DNA of 64,000 nt from Nocardia sienata NBRC 100364 (GCF_001613205.1 NZ_BDBX01000014.1:1-64000), one strand, 5' to 3'. Shown: positions 47,688 to 56,617, counted from the stretch's first letter. A program made the numbers and translations. Notes: a model not told the origin generated them from the letters alone.

Positions 47688-47775
47688 CGGTGGCGGAGGG
47701 ATTTGAACCCTCGGAGGGGGGTTACCCCTCACACGCTTTCGAGGCGTGCTCCTTAGGCCGCTCGGACACGCCACC
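47688..47775 (-). tRNA. tRNA-Ser (anticodon CGA)
   Basis: An 88-nt type II tRNA: acceptor GGTGGCG/CGCCACC, anticodon loop CTCGAAA, long variable arm, T-loop TTCAAAT. CCA is not encoded. Confidence 0.95.
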
Positions 47776-47870
47776 GCCCGCAACAATACCGGAACAGTCC
47801 CGTATCCCTAAATCGGGGCCGGACCTGCGGACCTTCGCGGTATACACGCACGACCGCAGAGAAGACGCGT

Positions 47871-48332
47871 TCAGCGCCGGTTCCCGAAGAACTCGTCGAG
47901 AATCGCGGCGCATTCGGTCTCCAGGATCCCGCCGCGCACCTGCGGACGATGGTTGAGCCGCCGGTCGCGGACCACATCCCACAGCGAACCGACCGCTCCC
48001 GTCTTCGGCTCCCACGCCCCGAACAGCAACCGATCCACCCGGGCCGCCACCAGCGCGCCCGCGCACATGGTGCACGGCTCCAGGGTCACCGCGAGGGTGG
48101 TGCCGGTGAGCCGCCAGCCGTCGCCGTGAACCGCGGCCGCGCGGCGCAGGGCCAGCACCTCCGCATGCGCGGTGGGATCACCGGAGGCCTCACGCGCATT
48201 GGTGGCGCGGGCCAGCTCCCTACCCTGATCGTCGAACACCACCGCGCCCACGGGAACATCGCGCGGGTCGGCGGTGGCGGCGACAGCGAGGGCCGTACGC
48301 ACCATCTCGATATCGGTGAGCGGAACGCTCAC
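47871..48332 (-). CDS. tadA: tRNA adenosine(34) deaminase
   Basis: A 153-residue TadA that converts A34 to inosine in tRNA-Arg(ACG). Zinc and catalytic motif HAE (in DPTAHAEVLALR) and PCTMCAGAL are both present. The GTG at 48332 (MSVPLTDIEM) is 1 bp from the stop of its upstream partner gene. The substrate tRNA is encoded 7.7 kb away at 40029. Confidence 0.93.
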   Translation of the reverse strand: MSVPLTDIEMVRTALAVAATADPRDVPVGAVVFDDQGRELARATNAREASGDPTAHAEVLALRRAAAVHGDGWRLTGTTLAVTLEPCTMCAGALVAARVDRLLFGAWEPKTGAVGSLWDVVRDRRLNHRPQVRGGILETECAAILDEFFGNRR

Positions 48333-48333
48333 C

Positions 48334-48873
48334 TCAGCGGGGCAGTTTGTCGAGCACCGCGGAGAACTCCGACGCGAAACCCAGCCGCTGGGCGATCATC
48401 GCGAGCTGTTCGTCGGGATAGAGATCGGTCTCGGCGAGAATCACACTGAGCACCGGTTCGGGCAGGCCCAGATCGGCCAGGATGCCGAGGTCGCCTTCCT
48501 CCCACGGTTCGACGTCGTCGAGTTCGTCGGGATCTATATCGGGGATCTCGATATGGAGTTCCTCGAGGACATCGGCGGCGATGTCGTAGTCGATCGCCGC
48601 GGTCGCGTCCGACACCAGCAGCCGGGTACCGCTGGGAGCGGGCCGGACCACGATGAAGAACTCGTCGTCGACGTCCAGGAGTCCGAAGACCGCGCCGGAG
48701 GAACGCAGGGCTTTCAGCTCGGTCTCCGCGGCCGACAGGGTGGTGAGCGCGGCCGAGGTCAACGGAGTGCACCGCCAGGTACCGTCTTCCCGGACAACGG
48801 CCACCGCGAACCCTTCCACGTCGTCGTAATCATCCGACGTCGCCCTGTTCGTCCCCGAGCGCTGTGCTGCCAT
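48334..48873 (-). CDS. TadA-associated conserved protein
   Basis: A 179-residue acidic protein of the actinobacterial family always found next to tadA (Rv3753c type). Segments FAVAVVREDGTWRCTPL, VFGLLDVDDEFFIVVRPAP and an acidic PDIDPDELDDVEPWEEGDL linker are seen. The biochemical role is unknown. It is 1 bp upstream of tadA and divergent from tyrA, so the three genes keep the mycobacterial order. Confidence 0.88.
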   Translation of the reverse strand: MAAQRSGTNRATSDDYDDVEGFAVAVVREDGTWRCTPLTSAALTTLSAAETELKALRSSGAVFGLLDVDDEFFIVVRPAPSGTRLLVSDATAAIDYDIAADVLEELHIEIPDIDPDELDDVEPWEEGDLGILADLGLPEPVLSVILAETDLYPDEQLAMIAQRLGFASEFSAVLDKLPR

Positions 48874-48931
48874 GGGCGCAACGGTAGTCGGCCCGAGGCC
48901 GTTAGATGAAGTCGTATGCGAATCTGTTCCG

Positions 48932-49897
48932 GTGACTGCTGACGACCATACGGCGCTCTGTGTTCTCGGAACGGGTTTGATCGGCGGCTCGCTGCTGCGT
49001 GCGGCGACCGCGGCCGGTCGGACCTGCTGGGGATACAACCGCTCGGCGTCGGGCGTGGCGGCCGCCCGGACCTCGGGTTTCGATGTCGGCGACGATCTGG
49101 CGGCGGTATTGCGCCGGGCCGACGAAGCCGATGCTCTCGTCGCGGTGGCGGTGCCGATGCCGGCGGTGAACACGATGCTCGACGCGATCGCCGAACACGC
49201 GCCGGGGTGCGCGCTGACCGATGTGGTGAGTGTGAAGGCCCCTGTCGCGGCGGCGGTGCGCCGGTACGGACTGCAGGCTCGCTACGTCGGCGGGCATCCG
49301 ATGGCCGGCACCGCCGAATCGGGCTGGCAGGCAACCGATCCGGAACTGTTCGGTGGTGCGGCGTGGGCCGTCGGCGTGGACCCGGGCACCGACGCGGACG
49401 TCTGGACGCGCGTCACGCGGCTGGCCCTGGACTGCGGCGCGGTGGTGGTCCCGGTGACCGCCGCCGAACACGACCGCGCCGTGGCCCGGATCTCACATCT
49501 ACCGCATGTGCTGGCCGAGGCGCTGGCGGTCGCCGGAGCCCGTGGCGGGGACCTCGCGCTCGGCTTGGCGGCGGGGTCGTTCCGGGACGGTACGCGGGTC
49601 GCGGGCACCGCAGCCGATCTGGTGCGGGCGATCTGCGAACCCAACTCCGAGGCGCTGCTGGCGGTGCTGGACGAGACACTGGCCGCGCTTGGTGAGGCCA
49701 GACAGTCCCTGAGCGCACAGACCTCGCTCGCCGAGCTCACCGCGGCCGGCCACGCCGCCCGGAAACGCTACGAAACGGCCCAACGCTGGGAGATCACCGA
49801 TATCGCCCCGGGCGCGCCGGGCTGGCTGGAGAAGCTGCAGGAAGCGGGCCGGGCCGGCGGGGTCATCACCCGGCTTGGGGCAGCCCCGGACGCCTGA
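48932..49897 (+). CDS. tyrA: Prephenate dehydrogenase
   Basis: A 321-residue NAD(P)-dependent prephenate dehydrogenase of tyrosine synthesis. The Rossmann motif LGTGLIGGSL lies near the N-terminus; VVSVKAPV, GGHPMAGTAESGW with the catalytic His, and the HDRAVARISHLPHVLA helix follow. The GTG at 48932 (MTADDHTALC) is chosen as the usual start; an ATG at 48872 would overlap the divergent gene. No ACT domain is evident. Confidence 0.9.
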   Translation: MTADDHTALCVLGTGLIGGSLLRAATAAGRTCWGYNRSASGVAAARTSGFDVGDDLAAVLRRADEADALVAVAVPMPAVNTMLDAIAEHAPGCALTDVVSVKAPVAAAVRRYGLQARYVGGHPMAGTAESGWQATDPELFGGAAWAVGVDPGTDADVWTRVTRLALDCGAVVVPVTAAEHDRAVARISHLPHVLAEALAVAGARGGDLALGLAAGSFRDGTRVAGTAADLVRAICEPNSEALLAVLDETLAALGEARQSLSAQTSLAELTAAGHAARKRYETAQRWEITDIAPGAPGWLEKLQEAGRAGGVITRLGAAPDA

Positions 49898-49942
49898 GCC
49901 AGGCGGAAGCGGGCCGGGCGTGACGGCGGGTACGGCCGCGGT

Positions 49943-50557
49943 TCACACCCGCTCGGCCAGGCCCGGGTAGTCGAGTACGAAGCCGTCGGGATCGACGGTG
50001 AGGGTCGCGCTGGACACCGGCGAAAGAACGCTGATCCCGTCCCCGGCGCTGCTGTAGGTGAGATCGGCCTCCTGCACCGTCAGCTCCGGTAACCGGACAT
50101 AGACCACCGGCACCTGCACATCCTCCATGGCGTGCTGCAGGCCGAACCGGCGGATGGGCAGCGTGTTGAAGAACGGGCTGAGCACCACGTCCGCGTCCAG
50201 GGCGCCGCCGAACATGGATCGGATATGGGTGCCGGGGGCGTCGACGAGCCAGTAGTTCTCCTCGTCGCGGGCCAGCGACGCGTGCCGCTCCCCGGCGGCG
50301 GTGGTGCTGCTCATCGACAGCCTTCTGGTCGCCCCGTTCTCATCGGTGACCAGATCGTAGGAGGCACTGAACGCGGTGTGCTCACCGCAACCGCCGCCGA
50401 TGATCCGGCCGCTGGCGCGGATCCGGTTGCCGTTGAGCGTTACGCGGACCGATTCCATCCGCGAGCCGTCGTGCGCACGCCAGGTGAGAACCGCGGGCCA
50501 CCGCCCGGCGGCCGGCGTCGCCGCCGGTCCGGGGGTTACGTCGCTCGATCGCGTCAC
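49943..50557 (-). CDS. Putative glycolipid-binding family protein
   Basis: A protein of about 204 residues with the all-beta fold of the putative glycolipid-binding family (PF06475-like): RMESVRVTLNGNRIRASGRI, SASYDLVTDENGATRRLSM, HASLARDEENYWLVD and the C-terminal YPGLAERV. It has no signal peptide. Function unproven. The GTG at 50557 is preferred; an ATG at 50596 is in frame. It may be convergent with nothing but tyrA. Confidence 0.72.
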   Translation of the reverse strand: MTRSSDVTPGPAATPAAGRWPAVLTWRAHDGSRMESVRVTLNGNRIRASGRIIGGGCGEHTAFSASYDLVTDENGATRRLSMSSTTAAGERHASLARDEENYWLVDAPGTHIRSMFGGALDADVVLSPFFNTLPIRRFGLQHAMEDVQVPVVYVRLPELTVQEADLTYSSAGDGISVLSPVSSATLTVDPDGFVLDYPGLAERV

Positions 50558-50868
50558 GTGTCCACCGTACGCAAGACCCGCGCCTGCAGCGCTCATACGG
50601 TCGTTGTTCCGCGTCGCGGCGATACTGGATCCGGCTTACCGCATATGAACCGGTACGGCCGCCGTGTAGTCCCGGAAACGGGTGGGGTTCGCGGAAGGCC
50701 GAGGGGCCGCGCCGCACGGTCGCGTACCGCCCGATGACCAGGAAGCAGGGGCAACCCTCTCGCGCCGGGCCGCTCCGGCACGTCACCGGCGCCGTGACCC
50801 GTTTCCCCGGGGGCTGCCCACGGGCGAGAATCCGAGAGAATCGCATCCTGTGGGTTGAAGTGGAGTGC

Positions 50869-51882
50869 ATGCGATCACCGGTTTCGGTGGTCGCCACGCG
50901 GGGATTCGGTCGGATCGGCAACGCGATCTACACCGCGAGCGGGGAAATCAGCCGATCCGGACGCTATTTCGCGGATCGGCTGCGCAAGAGCGCCCTGCGC
51001 TTCGCGTTGTCCGATCACGATATGTGCCGGATCTTCGAGCAGAGGATCGTTCCTGAACAGCTGGATGTCCCGGGTCGCGCCACGGCCGCCGTGGGCCGGC
51101 CCCGGCTCGTGGTCGCCCTGGCGCAGCCGGGTGCGGGAAAGTCCACGGCGATAAGGTCCATCGTCGCGTCCTTCCGTGACCGCGGTGGTGCGGTCCCGCT
51201 GATCGCCGACAACTACATGCGGTACCACCCGATGTTCGCCGAACTGCGTGCGCTCGACGATTTCACGGCCGGCGATCACCTGTATCCCATTGCGGAGCGA
51301 TGGCTCGATATGGCCATAGACCATGTGATCGCGGGTCGGCGGAACGCCGTTCTCGAGGAGGGTGCGGGCAACCCGATGCGGGCGGCGGGGGTCATCGACC
51401 GCTTCCAGATGTACCACTATCACTCGGCCGTCGAAGCCGTGGCGGTATCACGGAGGGAGAGCGGGGCGTCGGTGCTCGCCCGCTTCCTCGGCGAGCGCCT
51501 GCGCGACGGCACCGGGCGGTATGTACCCTTCCGTGCGCAGGACATCTGTTTCGACGGCTCGGCCGAGCTGTTGCGCCTGCTCGAATCGAAGCATCCACCG
51601 GTGGCCGTGGACGAGATCAGGGTGCGTTCCCGCTCCGGCCTGCTGTACGAGAACCACCGGTCGGCGACGGGTGAGTGGTCGGCACCGCCCGAGGGCGGCA
51701 TGGTTTTGGCGCAGGAGCGGGCCCGCTCACGCACGCCTGGAGAGGAATACGCCCACCTGGTGCGCAACCAGAACTTCCGGGAGGCGCTCACGCAGGCCTA
51801 CGCCGGCCACCCCGGACAGGCCGCGGACTGGCACCGCCTGTGGAACGAGATGAACCTGGTGGAGGGGCCGGTCCGAGCCTGA
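50869..51882 (+). CDS. Zeta-toxin-domain protein (no antitoxin seen)
   Basis: A 337-residue protein with a zeta-toxin/PezT P-loop kinase fold. Walker A is AQPGAGKST (85-93); the catalytic segment IADNYMRYHP keeps Asp114 and His120-Pro121 of the DxDxxRxxHP motif; AVEAVAVSRRESG and RFLGERLRDGTGRYVP give the lid. Zeta toxins phosphorylate UDP-GlcNAc. No epsilon- or PezA-like gene lies upstream, so it is an orphan. The N-terminal 70 residues match nothing I know and may hold the antidote or targeting function. The ATG at 50869 has GGAG 3 nt upstream. Confidence 0.8.
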   Translation: MRSPVSVVATRGFGRIGNAIYTASGEISRSGRYFADRLRKSALRFALSDHDMCRIFEQRIVPEQLDVPGRATAAVGRPRLVVALAQPGAGKSTAIRSIVASFRDRGGAVPLIADNYMRYHPMFAELRALDDFTAGDHLYPIAERWLDMAIDHVIAGRRNAVLEEGAGNPMRAAGVIDRFQMYHYHSAVEAVAVSRRESGASVLARFLGERLRDGTGRYVPFRAQDICFDGSAELLRLLESKHPPVAVDEIRVRSRSGLLYENHRSATGEWSAPPEGGMVLAQERARSRTPGEEYAHLVRNQNFREALTQAYAGHPGQAADWHRLWNEMNLVEGPVRA

Positions 51883-51920
51883 GCCCCGGACGCACCCGTC
51901 GAGTACCGGCCGGCCTCCGG

Positions 51921-52002
51921 CGGAGACCACGGACTCGAATACCCGGTCGCTACCGGGACTCTCGCTCTCCAGGCAAGCGCAGGCCCGGTCTGCCACGTCT
52001 GA
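51921..52002 (-). pseudogene. Decayed tRNA-Ser copy
   Basis: The minus strand aligns along its whole length to tRNA-Ser(TGA) at 52210-52294 at roughly three quarters identity. The anticodon stem (CTTGC/GCGAG, loop CTGGAGA) and a perfect variable arm (CCCGGT/ACCGGG) still fold, but the T-stem cannot pair and the acceptor stem is broken. It is therefore very probably not functional. It lies 208 bp 3' of the intact gene and 39 bp after the zeta-toxin-like gene. Confidence 0.7.
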
Positions 52003-52209
52003 TCGAGTTCTTCCGCCATACGATCCCCTCCCCCCGCGGCGCTCCCACACCGCACTCTGCATCGGCAAACCATCACACGGCCGGGCGGGCGGGACAACCG
52101 TTCGCTCGAGGCCTCGCGGCGCACGATCCCCGGACTTCTCCCGCTGAGCGAGCCACTGACCGCGGCCGACCGGGGCCGGGCCGACGAGGGATGACACAGC
52201 CGAGCCTGG

Positions 52210-52294
52210 CGGAGACGGAGGGATTTGAACCCCCGGTCGCTCTCACGACTCTCGCTTTCAAGGCGAGTGCATTCGGCCGCTCTGCCACGTCTCC
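52210..52294 (-). tRNA. tRNA-Ser (anticodon TGA)
   Basis: An 85-nt type II tRNA: acceptor GGAGACG/CGTCTCC, anticodon loop CTTGAAA on stem CTCGC/GCGAG, long variable arm, T-loop TTCAAAT, CCA encoded at 52209-52207. Confidence 0.96.
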
Positions 52295-52370
52295 AGGGCC
52301 TCGATGGTAACCGATACGACCGGGCGCGACCCAAAGCCGGCCACCGGTCACCGGCCGGGCGGCCGCGCGG

Positions 52371-53555
52371 TCATCGGGGCACGGCGAGCAGGTCACGGGT
52401 TATGCCGGAGAGGTCGGCGCAACCGGAAAGCCCCATGGCGGAATCGAAATCGGCGAGCAGCAGGCGCAGTGCGTGGCGCACCCCCGCGCCACCGGCGATA
52501 CCGAGTGCGTAGGCCCAGGGCCGGCCGTAACCCACCGCTTTGGCGCCGAGAGCGAGTGCGACCACCACATCCGAACCGGAGCGGACCCCGGAGTCGAACA
52601 GCACATCGGCCCGGTCACCGACCGCGCCGACGACCGCACCGAGCGCGTCCAGCGCGGCAATGGAATTATCGATCTGCCGGCCGCCGTGATTGCTCACCCA
52701 CACCGCGTCCGCGCCGGCGTCCACCACCAGCCGGGCATCGTCGGGATGGAGCACGCCCTTCACCGCGATCGGCAGATCGGTCCATTCCCGCAGCTTGGCC
52801 AGGTCGGCGGGACGCAGCGTGTGGTTGCCGAACAGGCCGACCCAGGTGAGGATCGCCATCCGCAGCGCGTCCTCGCTCTCTTCCGGCGGCGCGGACAGCT
52901 TCGCCCGGAAGACCGGATCGGACAGATAGTTGGCGATACCTTTGCCCAGCAGGAAGGGCAGATGCGCGAGTTCGAGATCCCGCGGCCGCCACCCCAGCGA
53001 GGGGGTGTCCACGGTGACCACGATCGCCTTCGCCCCGGACCGCTGCGCGCGCTGCACGAACGAGCGGGCCAGCTCGTCGTCGGCGGGCCAGTACAGCTGA
53101 TACCACCAGTCGCCGGCGGCCTCGCCCACCTCCTCGATGGTCGAGGAGGACGCGGTGGACAGGACGCTGCCGACGCCCAGCTCCTTCGCGGCCCGGGCCA
53201 CCACCACCTCCCCCTTCTCGTGCAGCAGTTCCAGCACCCCGACCGGCGAGGTCAGCACCGGGGCTGCCAGCCTGGTGCCGAGCACCTCGACCGTGGTGTC
53301 GCGCGCACCCGGCCCGCTGGTCCCGCAGAGCATGCGCGGCACGATCCGGTACCGATCGAACGCGGAGGTGTTGGCCACGGCCGTGCGTTCGGTGGAGGCG
53401 CTACCGGCCACATAGGCGTAGGCGCGCGCGTCGAGCAACTCCCGGGCCCGGTCCGCGAAACCGTCCGCGGTCATCGGCAGCTCGGGAACCGTCCCGCCCA
53501 TTCCCTGGAGGTAGATCTCGTTCTGGAAGTCGATGAAGCTGCTCACGGCGCTCAC
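52371..53555 (-). CDS. FMN-dependent alpha-hydroxy acid oxidase (lactate 2-monooxygenase-like)
   Basis: A 394-residue TIM-barrel FMN enzyme. FMN/active-site segments: TSPVGVLELLHEKGE, STASSSTIEEV, WYQLYWPADD, VTVDTPSLGWRPRDLE, PIAVKGV, the catalytic His in SNHGGRQID, and DSGVRSGSDVVVALALGAKAVGYGRP. The inserted segment with GNHTLRPADL is typical of lactate 2-monooxygenase-like members. GTG codons at 53555 and 53546 both start plausible proteins. It oxidises an L-2-hydroxy acid, probably lactate. Confidence 0.88.
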   Translation of the reverse strand: MSAVSSFIDFQNEIYLQGMGGTVPELPMTADGFADRARELLDARAYAYVAGSASTERTAVANTSAFDRYRIVPRMLCGTSGPGARDTTVEVLGTRLAAPVLTSPVGVLELLHEKGEVVVARAAKELGVGSVLSTASSSTIEEVGEAAGDWWYQLYWPADDELARSFVQRAQRSGAKAIVVTVDTPSLGWRPRDLELAHLPFLLGKGIANYLSDPVFRAKLSAPPEESEDALRMAILTWVGLFGNHTLRPADLAKLREWTDLPIAVKGVLHPDDARLVVDAGADAVWVSNHGGRQIDNSIAALDALGAVVGAVGDRADVLFDSGVRSGSDVVVALALGAKAVGYGRPWAYALGIAGGAGVRHALRLLLADFDSAMGLSGCADLSGITRDLLAVPR

Positions 53556-53617
53556 GGTAGCCGTGTCCGGCCAGTCGCGGGCACCCTCTCGGCGATTTCT
53601 GATGCAGTATGGGACCC

Positions 53618-54640
53618 GTGCGCGCGATCAACTTGAACGGATTCGGCGGCCCTGAGGTGATGCAGTGGTCCGATGCCCCGGACCCGGTACCCGGGCACGG
53701 CGAGGTAGTGATCGACGTGGCGGCGGCCGGCGTCAATCGGGCCGATCTGCTGCAGCGGCGCGGTCGGTACGCGCCCCCGCCGGGCACCACCGCCGTGCCC
53801 GGACTCGAATGCTCAGGCGTGATCGCGGAGGTCGGCGAGGGTGTCCGGGACTGGTCGGCCGGCGACCGGGTGTGCGCGCTGTTGTCCGGCGGCGGGTACG
53901 CCGAAAAGGTGGTGGTCCCGGCCGGACAGGTGCTACCGGTGCCGGCGGGCCTGGACCTGGCGGCGGCCGCGGGACTGCCCGAGGTCGCGGCGACGGTCTG
54001 GTCGAATCTGGTGCTGACCGCCGGCCTGCATTCCGGGCAGTTGGTGCTGATCCACGGCGGCGGCAGCGGTATCGGCACCCACGCCATCCAGGTGGCGGCG
54101 CAGCTGGGCGCCCGGGTCGCGGTGACGGCCGGGTCGGCGGCGAAATTGGCGCGCTGCGCGGAACTGGGCGCCGACGTGCTCATCAACTACCGGGAACACG
54201 ATTTCGTCGATCTCATCCGGGCCGAACAGGGCCTGGGCGGACCGGGTGCCGACATCATCCTCGACAACATGGGCGCCGCCTATCTCGCGCGCAATGTGGC
54301 GGCGCTGGCCCTGGACGGGCAGGTGCTGGTGATCGGCATGCAGGGCGGGGTGAACGCCGAACTGAACCTCGGCGAGCTCATGGCCAAACGCGGAACGGTG
54401 CGCGCGATCAAACTACGCGATCGCCCGGCCACCGGCCGCGGCAGCAAGGCCGACATCATCGCCGAGGTACGGGCCCACGTCTGGCCGCTGCTGGAGACGG
54501 GCGCGGTCGTCCCGGTGATCCACGCCGAGATCCCGGTGACCGAAGCGGCCCGGGCGCACGAACTGCTCGACGAACACGACACATTCGGCAAAGTGATCCT
54601 GCGGATCGGGAACGCCGGTACGAGCGAGCCGGGCCGGTAG
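53618..54640 (+). CDS. NAD(P)H-quinone oxidoreductase (QOR/PIG3 type, zinc-free MDR)
   Basis: A 340-residue medium-chain reductase without zinc ligands. N-terminal GPEVMQW, the VAAAGVNRADLLQRRGRYAPPPG segment, and a Rossmann motif GGGSGIGTHAIQ are typical of the PIG3 group. The GTG at 53618 gives VRAINLNGFGG, and CAGTAT (53605-53610) 7 nt before it suggests a leaderless start; an ATG at 53609 is in frame. The last residues TSEPGR come from the palindromic repeat. Confidence 0.88.
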   Translation: MRAINLNGFGGPEVMQWSDAPDPVPGHGEVVIDVAAAGVNRADLLQRRGRYAPPPGTTAVPGLECSGVIAEVGEGVRDWSAGDRVCALLSGGGYAEKVVVPAGQVLPVPAGLDLAAAAGLPEVAATVWSNLVLTAGLHSGQLVLIHGGGSGIGTHAIQVAAQLGARVAVTAGSAAKLARCAELGADVLINYREHDFVDLIRAEQGLGGPGADIILDNMGAAYLARNVAALALDGQVLVIGMQGGVNAELNLGELMAKRGTVRAIKLRDRPATGRGSKADIIAEVRAHVWPLLETGAVVPVIHAEIPVTEAARAHELLDEHDTFGKVILRIGNAGTSEPGR

Positions 54641-54680
54641 GCGGTAGCGGACGGAGCGGGCCGCACATGACCTCGCTCGT
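54620..54680. repeat. Diverged copy of the palindromic dispersed repeat
   Basis: ACGAGCGAG (54620-54628) and CTCGCTCGT (54672-54680) are inverted ends about 60 bp apart, with GGCGGTAGCG inside, as in the 8183 family. It spans the last codons and stop of the oxidoreductase gene. Confidence 0.7.
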
Positions 54681-54710
54681 GCCCGGCGGAACCGGGCGCG
54701 GCGGGGCCGG

Positions 54711-55913
54711 TCAGCCGAGCGCGGCCAGGGCCCGGCCGAACTGATCGATCTCCCGGCGAGTCGTGTACGGCGCGAGACCTATGGTCACCGCGCCGCCCTC
54801 GTCGTTCACACCCAGTGCGTCCAGTAACCGGCTGCCGCCGTGCGAGCCCGCCAGCACATTGATGCGCTTATCGGCCAGTTCGGCGGCGATCTTCTCCGCC
54901 TGCATACCGTCGATGGTGAAACTGACCGTCGGGATGCGGGTGGAGGCCCTGCCGATCACGGTGAGGCCGGCGATTTTGTCCAGGGTGCTCATCAGATGGT
55001 CGAAGAGCTGGTCGTGGTAGTCCTGCAGCGAGGTGATCGACAGTTCCAGCCGCTCCCGGCGGGTGCCGCGGGCCCGTTCGTCGAGCCCGGCCAGATAATC
55101 GATCGAGGTGGTGAGACCGGCCAGCAGCGCGTACTGGTGTCCGCCGACCTCGAGCCGTTCAGGGCCCTTGGCGTAGGGGTTCAACGCCATGGACGGGATC
55201 CGGTCCAGGAACGCCGGGTCCCGGAAGACGAGCGCCCCGACCTGCGGGCCGCCCCAGCTCGGCGCGCTCAATGCGACAACGTCGGCGTTCAGGTCGTCGA
55301 TATCGAGCAGCGCGTACGGTGCGGCGCCGACCGCGTCCGCGACCAGCAGTCCACCGACCTCGTGCACCCGTTCGGCCGCTACCCGCACCGAGGGCGCCGA
55401 GCCCACGATCGGTGAGGCGGCCGTGAGCGCGACCAACCGGGCGGTGGGCCCGATGAGCTCCTCGAACTGCCAGGCCGGCATCTCGCAGGTCTCGATCTCC
55501 ACCTCGGCCCAGCGCACATGGGCGCCGTAGCGGTTGGCGATCCGCAGCCACGGCGCCACGTTCGCCTCGTCGTCCAGCCGGGACAGGACGATCCCGGTGC
55601 CCAGCCCCAGCCGGGAACTCAGCGATTCGGCGAGCCAGGCCAGCAGGACGGCACGGTCCGGTCCCAGCACCACCCCGCTCGGGTCCGCCCCGACCAGGTC
55701 CGCGACGGCCACCCGGGCCTCGTGCAACATATCGGCGCTGCGTTTGGCTGCGCCGTGGCGGCCGTGGTGGGAGAACGACGACGAGCGGAAACCGATGGAC
55801 ACCGCGCGCGAGACAGAATCCGGAACAAGCATGCCCGCCTGCGGAGCCAGGTTGATCCAGCCGTCGGCCAGGGAGGGGATCAGTCCCCGGACCCGCGCGA
55901 CGTCGTAAGTCAT
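54711..55913 (-). CDS. Cysteine desulfurase-like protein without PLP lysine (Rv3778c family)
   Basis: A 400-residue fold-type I protein. It keeps DDEANVAPWLRIA and the LLVADAVGAAPY Asp segment, but where active enzymes have a PLP-binding Ser-x-His-Lys it reads LSAPSWGGPQVGAL, with no Lys. No catalytic Cys loop is seen near the C-terminus. Rv3778c, as I recall it, also has Trp-Gly-Gly at this point, so this is a feature of the family and not of this strain. PLP binding through a lysine is therefore unlikely. Confidence 0.82.
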   Translation of the reverse strand: MTYDVARVRGLIPSLADGWINLAPQAGMLVPDSVSRAVSIGFRSSSFSHHGRHGAAKRSADMLHEARVAVADLVGADPSGVVLGPDRAVLLAWLAESLSSRLGLGTGIVLSRLDDEANVAPWLRIANRYGAHVRWAEVEIETCEMPAWQFEELIGPTARLVALTAASPIVGSAPSVRVAAERVHEVGGLLVADAVGAAPYALLDIDDLNADVVALSAPSWGGPQVGALVFRDPAFLDRIPSMALNPYAKGPERLEVGGHQYALLAGLTTSIDYLAGLDERARGTRRERLELSITSLQDYHDQLFDHLMSTLDKIAGLTVIGRASTRIPTVSFTIDGMQAEKIAAELADKRINVLAGSHGGSRLLDALGVNDEGGAVTIGLAPYTTRREIDQFGRALAALG

Positions 55914-56026
55914 GCAGGTCACTTTAAGGCAGGGTCCATATTCCGGTAACCCTGGTCCGGGGTCTACAACCCGCGTGACCACCACCGGCTTAGCGCGTTC
56001 GGCGCGAACACGACATGATGGGGACC

Positions 56027-56617
56027 ATGACGCAATCGGATGACGCATCGGATCCCGTTGTCGTGATCGGCCCCGAGGGCCGTCCGCTGGTGCTGCCCGC
56101 GGGCGCCGCGACGAGTGCGTCCTACCCGGGCCGGGAGGCGCCCGAGCAGGAGGGCGCCGAGCGCGACACCTCCGAATCGCTGGCCGATATGGTCGAGCAG
56201 CCGGCCAAGGTCATGCGGATCGGCACCATGATCAAACAGCTGCTCGAGGAGGTACGGGCGGCTCCGCTCGACGACGCCAGCCGCACCCGGCTGGCCGAGA
56301 TCCACAAATCCTCGATTCGAGAGCTGGAACAGGGCCTGGCGCCGGAGCTGCGCGAGGAGCTGGAACGGCTGGCGCTGCCGTTCAGCGAGGACGCCGTGCC
56401 CTCCGACGCGGAACTCCGTATCGCCCAGGCGCAGCTGGTGGGCTGGCTGGAAGGTCTGTTCCACGGAATCCAGACGGCGCTGTTCGCCCAGCAGATGGCC
56501 GCGCGGGCCCAACTCGAGCAGATGCGTCAAGGCGCGCTGCCTCCGGGTATCCATACCGCGGAAGGCCGCGGCGCGCAGCCGGGCCAGTCCATCGGAGGCA
56601 CCGGACAATACCTTTGA
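56027..56617 (+). CDS. bpa: Bacterial proteasome activator
   Basis: A 196-residue Bpa (PafE, Rv3780 type). The central four-helix region spans about 40-165 (SLADMVEQPAKVMRIGTMIKQ through AQAQLVGWLEGLFHG). The C-terminus GQYL is the HbYX-type motif that opens the 20S proteasome gate without ATP. CATGAT (56014-56019) 7 nt before the ATG at 56027 suggests a leaderless start; an upstream ATG at 56015 is less likely. It keeps its mycobacterial place before wzm-wzt-glfT1. Confidence 0.93.
   Translation: MTQSDDASDPVVVIGPEGRPLVLPAGAATSASYPGREAPEQEGAERDTSESLADMVEQPAKVMRIGTMIKQLLEEVRAAPLDDASRTRLAEIHKSSIRELEQGLAPELREELERLALPFSEDAVPSDAELRIAQAQLVGWLEGLFHGIQTALFAQQMAARAQLEQMRQGALPPGIHTAEGRGAQPGQSIGGTGQYL

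Noticed and set aside
51921..52002. A functional fifth tRNA-Ser
   Set aside because: T-stem and acceptor stem cannot pair, despite a good variable arm and anticodon stem.
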